Shown: piece after piece, positions 32,377-44,300 of the stretch
How positions within the stretch are numbered: position 1 is the stretch's first letter
Layout of the letters: each line of letters begins with the position of its first letter
Source of the DNA: Paracyclopina nana
Lineage: Eukaryota > Arthropoda > Copepoda > Cyclopoida > Cyclopettidae
Length of the DNA: 64,000 bases
Assembly: GCA_019096065.1 (NCBI GenBank)
Contig: JAGUCH010000001.1
Coordinates: 16,864,001 to 16,928,000, forward strand
Direction of reading: 5' to 3'
Made by a program: the position numbers and the translations under genes
The notes under the pieces: model-generated
Seen by the model: only the letters and a program-made list of their open reading frames with translations
The model's database searches: none
Told to the model about the DNA's origin: nothing

Positions 32377-34777
32377 ACAAATTACTGTACGCAGATCTGT
32401 AAGCTAAGACAACACTTTCAATGTGCCTACATAGACTTATTGCAGTACTTGTCTTCAGCTTCCAAAACTCCTTCACAGTAGGATAATTGAGTAGCATAAA
32501 TGCCTGCCCGTCAATGTCTTCTTCGACGACAAATTGTGCTAGGTGAGCACAGTCGGGGGTCTGGGCCAAAAATCGGGCGGTATCTTTGGGACTCCAATTT
32601 TCGGGATTTTCATTCAGTCGGATTCTTCTTATCGGAGGTGGAGGCTTGGGGAAGTCGTTCATGGTGAATGCTGGAGGTAATTCACGCCGTCCCTTCTTTG
32701 CTCCAGACTTGCTCAACAATCCATCTGAGTAACCTATGGACGACCTAAGCGAGGAATTCTCAATGGCTCTCTGCTCTTTCCTTGACGGCCTGATTTTCAT
32801 GTGGAGGCTAAAGTTGGGCAGTTTTGCGCCGCGAGTGCGGATTTCACTCTTGGGCAAAATCGTGCCCCATTCTTTGCAGCTGCGTTTTTTCCTCATCGAG
32901 TTGGGTGATGATGGTCTCGATGATGAAGCCCCCGATTCGTCGCTTGAGGAGTTATGCTGGTCTCCGTTAGCCTTGGAATTCTCCACAATAAGACGATCGG
33001 CATGCCTTCGTTTCCGTCTCTCTGTTCGTTTCCTCGGAATTTTAATTTCGTTCTTGGGCACGTTGACAGCTTCTTCATCACGAAAATCAGTTCTTGGCCG
33101 ATTATGGCAGTCAGCTGGACAAACATCGTCGTAGATTGAGGTCGACACCAAATTCGGACAAGCCGAGAGCTTTTGGCACACCTCCTTCAGGTACTTGTCC
33201 ACCTGGTCCACTTTGGTGGGGATTTCGATGTTGGCTTTCAGGTTAAGCACCCTGGACTTGCCCTTGAGCTCCTCAATGACAAAGTTGGCCGGAGCTGTGT
33301 CGCGTTTAGTCTCCAACCTCCTGAGGACAGATCCCGACTTGAATGAAGATCCTATGATTAGGTTGAGTACTGATCTCAGCACAAGCTGGACAGGCCCTGG
33401 GCCCACTTTTTGGGGCAACCCTGCGAGCCTTGCTCTACTCAAAAAGCTGGCTGAATAACATTTGTAGTTGAAATACACTGGAGGACACCACGATCCATTC
33501 TCCTGAACAGCATCAACTACGCTATTTGGGGCTACAGGTTCTTCGTTGGTTTTAGGCTGCTCCTCAACTGCGATCTTGGCCTCATCTTTGGGAATGATTG
33601 AGTTAGGCACGAAAAATAGCAGATCATTGGCCTGGCACCACGTTATTGGGAAAACGATGGGATCGTGGACAGACACTGTGATTTCCATGCCCTTCTTAGA
33701 ATCGACTTTCAGGCATGCAAAGTGACTTGTAAGGCTTAAAACTGAGCAAGGATGGAACTCCTTGTGGTTCAAAAGTAGCATCAATTTTTGTCCACTTTTG
33801 TATCCAAGAGACTCTGCTGTGGTAAGCTTAGGGAATTTTTCTTCGGGTGCTTCATTCTCAGAGTCGTTGGATTTGTCGAGCCATGTTCCACAACGAGCCA
33901 CATAGAGTAAACTTGCAGGAGCTACAGTCTCTTTGGCATCGACGAGATCCAGTAGGAGGGGCTGCTCTTCAGTCACTACAGCATGATGAGCTCTGCCAAG
34001 CACAAGTACTTCCAAATGCTCACTCTTCTTAAACTCGTGCCTCACTTCCTCCTTGGAATTCTTAAACTGAAGGTCATAGGGTGGCTTCTTCAAATCATCC
34101 GATGTAGGCAAGCTAAGCCTGGAACTAGAGTAAAATATCCACTCCTGATGACCAGTCTTGCTCATATCCTGGATATGCAGGAGTCCTCCAGCATTGGCTA
34201 GAACTTTTCCCTGATACGTTTGCGTCCGATCAAGCATATCGCAGACAGTGAATCCCATGCCTGGCTTGATTCTGTCGACAGGGGCGACCCCATCGCCGTC
34301 AATGAAGTGCATGGAGATCGTGTCAAAAGTCGCATCCTCCAGGTATTGCAGGGCCAAGGTCTGCCATAGCGGGCAGATCTCAGCCACCCTTTTGGGAGGC
34401 TCCAGCTTGACCTTGTTCATTTGACACCATCCCAATGGGTACAGCCTTTCTTTGCTCAAATCGTGCCAGATTTCCAGCAGGTCTTCGTCCCCGAGCCAGG
34501 ACAGCTTGAGCAACGGTCCAAAGACACTGTCAATGCTGGCCAGCCAGAAAACTTGTCCGTCGGCATCGAGGGGTCGTTCCACAATCATGCCTTCTCGTAC
34601 TCCACTGTCCAGACTGGCCTCGACATGAGGAAATGCACCGTCTGGCGTGGCCTCGAGGTTTTCAGCTTCTAAATATGACAGCCAGTCGAACTCGTGCACC
34701 AAGCTAATTGACTCATCAGTGGCCATCGCTGATAAGTCAGGAGGTGGATCAGCTGTTTCCATAGGAGTTGCACTCAT
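32372..34777 (-). CDS. SFMBT: SFMBT-type Polycomb protein: four MBT repeats, SLED and SAM domains
   Basis: Chromatin repressor of the Scm-related, four-MBT-repeat family; in flies Sfmbt is part of the Pho-repressive complex. A single uninterrupted exon of 801 residues. The first MBT repeat is clear (FDWLSYLEAENLEATPDGAF, LDSGVREGMIVE, YPLGWCQMN). Repeats two and three are more divergent, and the fourth has FPITWCQAN. Next comes a SLED domain starting CPPVYFNYKCYSASFLSRAR, then a basic linker with KKRSCKEWGTI and Ser-rich tracts. A C-terminal SAM domain follows (WSPKDTARFLAQTPDCAHLA, then IDGQAFMLL). No FCS zinc finger is visible, unlike Drosophila Sfmbt and as in vertebrate SFMBT1/2. The absence of introns in 2.4 kb is unusual beside its neighbours. 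The symbol is a family name. Confidence 0.88.
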   Translation of the reverse strand: MSATPMETADPPPDLSAMATDESISLVHEFDWLSYLEAENLEATPDGAFPHVEASLDSGVREGMIVERPLDADGQVFWLASIDSVFGPLLKLSWLGDEDLLEIWHDLSKERLYPLGWCQMNKVKLEPPKRVAEICPLWQTLALQYLEDATFDTISMHFIDGDGVAPVDRIKPGMGFTVCDMLDRTQTYQGKVLANAGGLLHIQDMSKTGHQEWIFYSSSRLSLPTSDDLKKPPYDLQFKNSKEEVRHEFKKSEHLEVLVLGRAHHAVVTEEQPLLLDLVDAKETVAPASLLYVARCGTWLDKSNDSENEAPEEKFPKLTTAESLGYKSGQKLMLLLNHKEFHPCSVLSLTSHFACLKVDSKKGMEITVSVHDPIVFPITWCQANDLLFFVPNSIIPKDEAKIAVEEQPKTNEEPVAPNSVVDAVQENGSWCPPVYFNYKCYSASFLSRARLAGLPQKVGPGPVQLVLRSVLNLIIGSSFKSGSVLRRLETKRDTAPANFVIEELKGKSRVLNLKANIEIPTKVDQVDKYLKEVCQKLSACPNLVSTSIYDDVCPADCHNRPRTDFRDEEAVNVPKNEIKIPRKRTERRKRRHADRLIVENSKANGDQHNSSSDESGASSSRPSSPNSMRKKRSCKEWGTILPKSEIRTRGAKLPNFSLHMKIRPSRKEQRAIENSSLRSSIGYSDGLLSKSGAKKGRRELPPAFTMNDFPKPPPPIRRIRLNENPENWSPKDTARFLAQTPDCAHLAQFVVEEDIDGQAFMLLNYPTVKEFWKLKTSTAISLCRHIESVVLAYRSAYSNLF

Positions 34778-35391
34778 GCTGGATGCAGGAATTGGGCAGA
34801 AAAGTGGCGCGAGGCCTTTGCTTTTGCCAATTCAATTTACCGAGAAAAAGGTCGCCCCTCTGTGGCGAGAAATAATATGGAAAAGCTCTTATTTTGCGGC
34901 CGCAACAATTTCCGCTATGCCCACGCAACCTCTCACGCCATCGATCACGCAATAAGTCCGCGAGCTCCAATTCTGCTACTTACAGAGCACATGTTCCTAA
35001 TCTGAGCAACCATCTTCCGATCTACTGAGCGTGCAAGAGATTTTAGCGAGAACGAGGGGTGCTTTTAAAAAAATTGACTATATTCTCTGATGATAATAGT
35101 TGATTGATTGGTATAAATAGAACTGTTGTTGGTAGATAAATTCCACAATGTCACATTTTAATGGATCATTTAGGACTAATAATGCTGCGCATCGAATCAA
35201 CAATATCCGTCGTAGTATGATAATGATAAATGTGTCAGTCTGGATCAAGTTGTTCTTCACGTGTTCTTCTTATGCCTATACTGAATGAATGCTCGACAGA
35301 GAGATAATTCAGCCTAATTCCTCATTACACTGGTAGACTCTGAAATGGAAGTTTTTGTATAACGCCAGATTTACAATTAGCTAGAGCAGTT
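34778..35391. other. SFMBT-like 5' side and PPP4R1 3' side: no gene seen
   Basis: About 600 bp that must contain the SFMBT-like promoter and the PPP4R1 3' UTR. No supported coding frame. Confidence 0.5.
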
Positions 35392-38300
35392 TCAACGTAC
35401 ACTGATGTCTACAATGGGCTCCCCATCCGAGTCGTACATGTGCGCATCTTGAAAGAAAGCACGAACGTCGGGGTCCGTGTCCCCGCTCAATTCAGTCATC
35501 ACTCGCTCCATTCTTTCGTGGTGAGGATTTGCCTCTTTGATGAAGTAAGCTGAAGAAGAAAAATAGGCTTTAATAGCGCGAGAAACAAAGGGGGAATAGA
35601 AAGCTGCTTACTTGTTTGTTTGAGAAGCTTCAAGGCGCGAGCGACCACCAGCCTCACATTCGGCACTTTGTCCTCGGAAAGTTCCAAAATGTTGGGCAAA
35701 ACATCTTGGGCGTATTGCGCATGATCCAGAGCTTGCCCCTCATAAAGCTGCAAGGCCAGACTAGCATAAGTCTGCCGATGAATCCACAGCTCGTTTCTCA
35801 CCAGCTCACCAACCAGATCAGCCAGGAGGACGCGAACGATTCCCGAGCTTTGCGAGTCTTCCAGCAGGGTCTTGATAATGATGGAATGGACACTGACTGC
35901 GCCTAGCCTCACGGCCGAGACCTTGTCCTTGATGAGGAGCACGGCGATGGGTGCCAAATACTTTTTCACCTCTTCTGGCGAGCACAGCGGGACCAGTTGG
36001 CCCAGCTGCTCGGTGAGCTCTTGGCGAAATCTCCAATTGCGATCGTTGTCCATGTACAGGAAGTCCGACAGCCTGGGTAAATATTCGCGGCGGACATCTG
36101 GCGGAAGCAACCGGAGAAAGTCGGCTAAATGCTTGAGAAGGCCGATACGGACTTCGTCGAGGTCCTTGAGGAAGCCGTCGAAAATGGGAATGAGGTCGGT
36201 TTGTATCGCGTCCTGACCCAGGATCACTCCCAGCTCATGGATGGAGGAGGCCAACGTGCGCCTCACCTTCCACTGCATTTCGCTCGCCAAGGCCGCATAC
36301 GTCTCCTTGAGCAGAGGCCAATTGGACCGGCCCAGCGTGAGCGCAACAGCCGGAAGGGAGAAGGCACAGTGGTGGGCAATATCCGAGTCAACCGTTTGCG
36401 CCCGGGAGGGATCAGTCATGGAGACAAAGTAGTCAATTAGCGGTTGGGGAACTATCGATTGGATAGTAGCTGGTGGCCCCTTGGGTAGTGCTGGATCTTG
36501 CATGTTTTGCGGTTGAACTTGCGCAGGCTCTTGTTGCTTGTTGATGTTGTTGTTCAGGTTGTTCTGGCTAACATTGGGATCGAAGACGGAGAAGGAGGTC
36601 TTCTGCTGCTCAGCTGGCCGAAACAGCTCCATCGTGCTGGCATCGGAGGAATCTGAAAATTGCAATCGTTAGTGAGGAAGGAAATTTCAAATGAAAAAAA
36701 GGGCAAGCAACAGATAGAGGAGAGAGCAAGAGTGGTGCAGAAGGAGACCTCGTTCGTATTACCTGTGAGGTCATCAAACGTCTGAAAAGTGATGACGGGG
36801 CAATTGCTCCACATGCTATTGCCGTCCTCGTCCGAACCTCGATGGTCCCTGCTTGAACCTGAGGCGGCTGGCAAAAAACAAAGGAGAGAAATGCAAAAGC
36901 AGCAAAAGAAAACACACAAAGGAGAACAAAAGCAGCTGTGGTGTTGGTGCAAATTACGGGCTACATCTCGTGATTGATCAACTCGGTGAGATAAGTAAAA
37001 AAAAACAAATCCGTGCAATCCATCAAGCCGAAAAAAAGGGGGCAAAGCAGTCGTCTCACCTTTATCATTATCATCAGCCTTGGGGACATCAGCCGACTTG
37101 GCCTCATCGAGGCCCTCCAAAACTGGCACGGGGTCCCGCCAATAGAGAAAGTTGTTGTAGCTCTCCGAAGTGGCGAGGCTCGACGAGTTGTTGTTATCGT
37201 TGTTGTAGGCCTTGGCTCGCTCCTCTTCGAGGCTCAGGTCGCCTTCTGACCTCGAGTGTGCCATCATCAGCTTTTTGGCGCCAGCGTCCTCTAAATGCTC
37301 ATCCTCAGCGACGTCCATCATACTGTCGTCATCAGCCACAGCTTGGACCTCGTCACCACATTCGCGCTGCTGCTGCTGCTGCTGCTGCTTCTCAACATGC
37401 TGCTTCTGCTCCTCTGCCCTCGCGATTTCGAGGTCGTCCAGTCTGGAGGCCAAGAGGTCTCTGTCGGTGATGACGATCTCGCCGTTGTCGTTGTGCAGGA
37501 GGGCGGTGATGTTGGCATCCGCAAAGGTAGAGATGAAAGGCCCGAGGGCTTGGTAGGCCGTCATCTTGACCCACCTGGACTGGTCTTTCAAGAGGTTGAC
37601 GAAGATGGGCGACAACTCCGTTTTGCGGACAGAGGGCGAGCACACGCACGACACGGGCATGAACACGTCCGCACACGCCTTCCTCACGCCCCACACGCCG
37701 TCCTCGCACAGGTAGAAGAACTTGGGGAGCTGTCGAAGAAAAAAATCATTGGCATCATGTGGGAAAAAGTGGGCTAGTACAAAGCACTCACGAGGACTTG
37801 CTCAGTGGCCTCGAGTCCGACGACGGAGCTGAAATCGCCAAAGTTGGCCGCGCACACCTTCCTGATGTGGAAGAGGGGGTCGGTGCAGAGAGTGGCGAAC
37901 CTCTCGAGGAAAATGGCCTCGGTCATCTCCTTGCCAATGAGTGGAGCCATCTTGCTGAGGAGCTACATAAAGAAGAGAGGAGGTTGAGTGAGCCTTCATA
38001 TCCGCGCAAAATTGCGCACGGTCCTATCATAAAAGCAGCATTGGCCGCCGCCGTTTCCTCCGCGTCAGCGCGCGTGTGAGTTGCAAGGAAGGCAAGAGTA
38101 AGGTAAGTTGGTTTGGATGGCGCGGGATCAATAGTTCTCGTTTCCGCTCTCCCCTCACTCGCTTTTTTGCTGCTGCTAGTCGCTCAAAGTTGGCGTGTTT
38201 GCCATGAGCCTCCTTTGTGAAGCGCGTCCGTCGAGACGGGCCACGTGGTCTGGTCGGCCACGAGAAGTTGGAGTGGAGAGCGGCGGACAAAGGAGCGCGA

Positions 38301-41300
38301 GTCTCGCGCTCAAGCTGGCGCGCTTTCCAGCGGAGATCATTGACCTCGCTGAGTGTTGGCGGAGTTGGCGGCGGACAAAGCTGCTACTCTACACGATGAA
38401 AAGTCTTGCAAGAACACGGGCGATGACCTCATGAAGGATTCCGCTCATCAAAGCTGGCTGTGATATGAATTGATGTTCAAGTTTCCACATTGTCACGGCC
38501 ACTTTGAGAGCAGAGGCCAGCACAACAATATTCTTCAGCTTTGTGGTCTTCGGCGGCGATGCTATCGACCTCGGTGGGCCCAACTCGTCAAATTGGCTGT
38601 GATATGGACGGGTTTTTATAGAGCTGCACACCGCAACCACTTTGACGGGAGTGCCCAGGTCCAACTTTTTGTGTCATCCACCAAGAGATGATGATGCTTT
38701 TTTGCCTCCTCGAAGGCTACGATATTATTTAGCGGCTATAACAACACACAAGCTTTAATTTGAGTCTCGCGACCAATTTCGTGCTCATCAAAGCTGGCTG
38801 TGATACTCGAGTCGGAGGTATGACAAGCCAACCTTGATGCTCAGGACCCGGGTCATGTTATTCTTCCCTTCTTATTCCCCCCCTTAAAAAGCAGACCTTT
38901 GCATCGTTCCACTGCTGCTGGAAAGTCGCGCAGAATTACGCTTTGCATTCCTTCCAATTCCCCCCGCATTTGAGCAAGGGGGAGCAGCTGCATAAAATGG
39001 AATGCTCAAACTTACGCTACACAACTTTTAGAGAAGAAAAGCACTGGTCAAATTCGAAGAGATGATGCAACAGAGGAAGCTTATTAAGGGGGGAAAAACA
39101 CTGTTGGGCTGAGGTTCGGCCCCACCGGGCGAAAGACAAAATAGTGAGAGGTATCGCATAATTCGAACATCTCACTACCCATGTCTTTCACGCAGTAGCG
39201 GCCTCGATGGCGGTATTCTTGATATCTGAAAATATATTAGCAAGGTTGACTTACTGCAACAGCCTCGGTGCGGTAGTCGTCCGCCACGCTTTTGGCCTCG
39301 GTCAGTCCCAGGATGACGGGGCACACTTGCTCCTTCACGTCGTCCTTTTCCACGAGGCCTTGCTCCAGTAGAACCAGGAGCGCGGCCTGCGACGTCTTCC
39401 TCACCTGGATGTCGATGTCCTTCAGAAACTTGACCACCATGGGCAGGAGGATGCTGGGCACGACGTGCGCGAGCCTCGCTTTGAACTCCTGACAGGACAT
39501 GGCAATGTGGGGCACTTGCTCCATAAGTTCGGCTCGTACGCTGGGCTCTGAAAAGGATCACAATTTACAACAGCATGAACAGGTGGCACACACAAAAAAT
39601 GAGGAGCTTACCCGCGTCTTCGGCGAGCACGTTCATCACATTGAGCACGGCCTCCACGTCCTCGGGCACGTCGGTGACGACCCGGAGCGTGTCCAGGATG
39701 GTCCTTGCGATAAATTGCCTGAAATGTGCGCATGTAGATTGTCATTCTGGTGCCTAAGCCTGGACGGTCGACGACGACGCAAGGAGTTGGCTGCGTGAGA
39801 GCCACAAAGGAGGGGCCAACATGTCCCAAGCTTTCTAGAGTCCCATTGCTTCAGCAGCCACTGAGACTTTTGTTGGAGGAGAGGAGGAAAGTTTCCCCAT
39901 CATGGTACAACTGCTCCTCGCTGGCTTTTCCGCTACCAGCTCACTGCTGCTGCTACTGCTTTGATGGTATCGATCACGCAGAAAGAAGAAGCTGCTTTCT
40001 CAAGGTGTCCCGTCAAAAACGGCCCCCCGATCATCCCGCGAGGGGAGCCCGAGGACTGCTTCCACTCTTGTGCAGCGCCAAATCAATCCTCGCGCTTTTT
40101 CCTCCTCCCGGTCAACTGCATGCATGCATATCTTGCGTTGTACATGCCTATGACGCCTTTGTGCACGTTCATGCCTCGCTCACGAGCGGGCGTCGCTTCG
40201 CCCTCTCATGGAGGCCATTGCGTCGTGGTCACTGCTGCGACGCCCCCCGGCGGCCTCGCGGAGGCCACCAGACTGGTTTGCTTTTGCGTCACAACCATCG
40301 GCCCAAATTGGCACCGGTGCATGCGGTTGGAGCACAAAGTTCGCGTCGGGTTCACTGATGATGTTGATGACATCTTTAGCTCCGATGCGAGCTCACCAGC
40401 CAGCGGGCCAACACTAAGGCCAGAGTTGGTCCAAGCGGACGCAGACGATGGCGGCGGCGGCGACGGCGACAACGGCGACGACGACGACGACGACAAAGGC
40501 GCAGTCGAGCCTGGTCTGCTGCTCGTTGCTCTGGCCCAGTGCCAAAGCTCCAGGACGAGTGGAGCGGCGGCGGCACCGCGTCGGGCCGCTCTCCACCTCG
40601 GCGGCGGCCACGAGGCAGACGAGGCTGTTGGAGTGGGCGTTGGGACAAAGGAAGAAAGCCACCGCGGCGTGGCTGGCGCGTGAGCTACGGGTCGTCGTCC
40701 TCCCCCTCCTGGCCGGCGTGGCAAGCTCTCCCTCACTCCATCGCAGCTAAACTTCGTCTTCTTCTTCTTCTGGCTAGCATGCTACATTGCTACTTTATAG
40801 GTAGTCCGCCGCATACCCTCCTGCTTGCAGTCGAGCACCGAGGCTGGCGCCCTCTCGCGACGGCATCCCACAAGCCTCCAAAATCCAAATGCACACTGCT
40901 GCGATGGGATTCTGCTACACTTCTCTACCTGCCCCACATCGCATCGACATGGTCGTCTTCGTCTGGTGTATCTTTCCGTCGCGTTGTTGTCGCGCATATT
41001 TTTCACGCTCGTCACAAAACGGGTCAAAACGCTGCCCGCCAGATGGCGCGGCGGACCACACATCAACAAGCATTATTGCTTGTATTTTTCCCCCCGATCT
41101 CGCGTTTTGATGGGGAGTCACGTGTGACGAAGACAGGAAACCGTCTGCGGTCCATTTTGATGGCCACATGTGAGTTTTGCCAGGAAGACGGACGGACGCC
41201 CGCGGGGGCCACCCCGCTCCTCAATAATGACGATGCGAAAGCGTTTTTTCATATCTGCGATATGTTTGCCATTCTGGCGTCGAAGCTCTCGTCGTGTTTG

Positions 41301-44300
41301 CCAATTGGACCGTTTGCTCCGTGATCGATCGTAGCTGTTGCACCAGATAGTGACGCGCTTTTTTGGGCCTTCCGCGGGCAACGGCAACATTCATGCATGA
41401 GAGGTCTTTTTTCCGCGAGCGCAACGGTCACGAAGGCCAATGACCTGCATATGCAGCCACGCTGCAGTCGTTGTTGTTGTTGTTGTTGTTTTGCATTAGC
41501 TTGTTCAATACTTTGATCACCATGACGCCAAAATTCTGATCGCGTCGGCTGCTGCTGCTGCTGCAGTACATGCCAGCTTTTCCTTCTTCTTCACTTTTCA
41601 AACTGGCGGTCACGCCCAGTTCCTTTATGCTTTTGGGATCACACCTCGCACCTGCGCTATAAGCTAAATAGCTAAAAGCGCAAGAATCTCGCCGGCAATT
41701 GTGCGAAAAAGCTACACTTTCGCGCGCGCACACACACCGCAATATTAACGTACTATGTGCATTTCGCGTCTAGACACGGTCATTCATGAGAACCAAGGCT
41801 GTTTTTCATTCTTGTTATCATTGTGGAAATGTTCATTTGCCAACGGACTTTCCACGCAGTTGAGGAAACGCGCGAGCTTTTAGCTTGCCTTTTTGCCAGC
41901 TCTGAATTTGCAAACGCGCTACACGGCATCATCGTGTATAACTGTATCATTTTCAAATTCACCAAATTGCACGTCGTTCCTGCAGTAACAGTTGTTGCGA
42001 AATGCATTCGGCAACTCTCGCGAGACATCAACTGATTTCCTTCCAGGTACGCTAAGAAAAGCCAGCTCAAAAAGGGTTCAGGGCCAAACCTCTATGCGCT
42101 ATAGCATATACAGGAATTTTTGGAGCTCACAACAGTTTTTCTGAGTCAGTAGAGCACAGGCTATGGTATGCTGCTGCTGCTGGCTCATAAATTAGCCGTT
42201 AGCGAAAAAAAACGAGAGCACCACTCTCGGAGCCTGTCCCTGAGGTTTTTTTTCGTGGGGGGAAGAAAAACGAGAGAATAGCCCGCGGCCATGCCTTCAA
42301 ATCTTAAGAAACAATCTTTTTTATTTCACACACTTTACCAACAGACAGTTGCTTCCACGACAACAACTGCAAATGAGTTTTCACACATATTCAAAGCCAA
42401 AAAAAAAAGATGAATAAAGCTAGAAAAGCTGCTGCTGCTGTTGCATTCATTCGGTAAAAAAGAAATGAGTCAAGTTCGAAGAAAACTACATGTATATATA
42501 TCTATATGTATAATGTATGAGTCATTGGCTTAATTGAAAACAACGATTCGTCTTTTCGGGTAGGAGCAAGGAAAAAAGCCCAAGAGACCCTGAAAGACCC
42601 GTCACAGACTGTCTGCAAGTTCACAGTAGATTGAGCAGATGCGTCGATATTATAATGGGAGCAACTACTACTACTACACTGCAGACCCTAATTCCAAAGT
42701 CAGACATGTACACCAGTGTACTAACTAGCCAGACGATTTTCCACATACGCGACTACAGAATCATTAGCTTTTTCAGGGAAATGCAGAGAGAGGGGAGCAA
42801 AAAACAATTCCACCATTTTGCATGTTAGGAAAAGTTTAAAAATCACGGCACTTGGAAGAAGTGCACTGTCATTTTTGCAGACATGTCTTGTGTGTGCACT
42901 GAATTGTGGTGCATCCCACCAGGTCAGTCAACTTGGTGCATTTCAAAGGGTCAATCATGCAGGAGGAAGCCATCGATCCTGCCGACGACGATGATTTTTT
43001 GGGTCATCGCTCAATCATGCAGGTGGAGTCCATTTGAACAAAAACATGATCCTAATCTTTGGGCAATTGTTGACAGCTACCATCACCGGCTTCTTACTCA
43101 TGCATGCATAACAAATGCGATTTTTTTCCACCTAGCGAACTTGCGCGACCTGATTTTTTTCAAGGCTACAACTTTAAGCTTGGCTGGCTGGCTTTCCAGC
43201 TTAAAAAGCTGCGAATCCGTCAAAGTCGATCAGAACGCGTTTGCCAAGCATGTCTTTGTTATGTATGTGTGACGATAGTTCAACGAACTTCTCCACATAT
43301 GCTCCGCTTTTTGTGTGATGATACGTTCTCGCTTTTCTGCTCTTTTCGTCTGATGTTGGGTGAAGGTCGGTCAACTTTTGAGTGTCGCAGCAGGCTTCAG
43401 CTACAATCGCAGTAGCACACTAAAAGTAGCCTCCTTTATTTTGGCTTGGACACCACCACGTGCTTGCCAATTCATTTATTGCACGTGCACTGCACCTGCA
43501 GCAGCCCCATACAAAGCAGCATTTTTCCTCTCCATGGCAGATAAGGATCGATCGCGTTGAAATCACGACGACGACGAGGATCATGACTAAATGACAAATG
43601 ACACAAAATGGCAGGTGAGGAGGAGAAGAGTTCCAGCGAAAGCAGCTGTTTTGGAAGGAAACAGCAAAAGGGGCAGATGCAGCAGCAGCAGTTTTCCTTG
43701 AAATCATCATTATCATGCATGGCACCCAGCTTATCTGGTCTTCACATCGTCAAAGTAGTCTTCGTCGTTATTGTCCACCACCATGGATTCGGAGGCTTCT
43801 CGGACAATGCCAGCTACCTTGTTAGTGGGTCACTCTCACCAAAAGCAGCTCTCCTCCATTCACACTGGGGCAAAATGGCGCGCCTTTTCCAATATACGTA
43901 ACCCCAAATGGCAGCAGCAGCAGCAGCCGCGCGCCACTTTTATTATATAAGCCACCTTCGCTCGCATGGCTAATTTTCATTCGGCTCTTTTATGGGCAGA
44001 TAGCCTCCAAGTGCAGCTGGGATGGTCATCTTTGGTATGCAAACCTGCCGAAACTTGTTGACTAAGACGACTTCAGCTTAAGAGTCATAAAAGCTTAGGA
44101 CAATTTCGCAGCTTAATGCTACTACAACGCGCCATGCACACTGGGCAGATGCGAGCGCAAATGTTGTCGCATTGGAAAGCGGTCGAGGGGCTTAGCTGCC
44201 CCTCAGTGGTGCCCACTATTGGCCAAGAGGTCAACGGATCTTCAAAAAATGTGGACAAACTTGCAGTTTCTAATTTTTTCGTTCAACTGCTGCTTCTACA

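Noticed and set aside
39961-41324. Long open frames (240-261 codons) on the plus strand in PPP4R1 intron 4
   Set aside because: Low-complexity GC-rich DNA gives equally long frames on both strands. No domain, splice context or sensible composition was seen.
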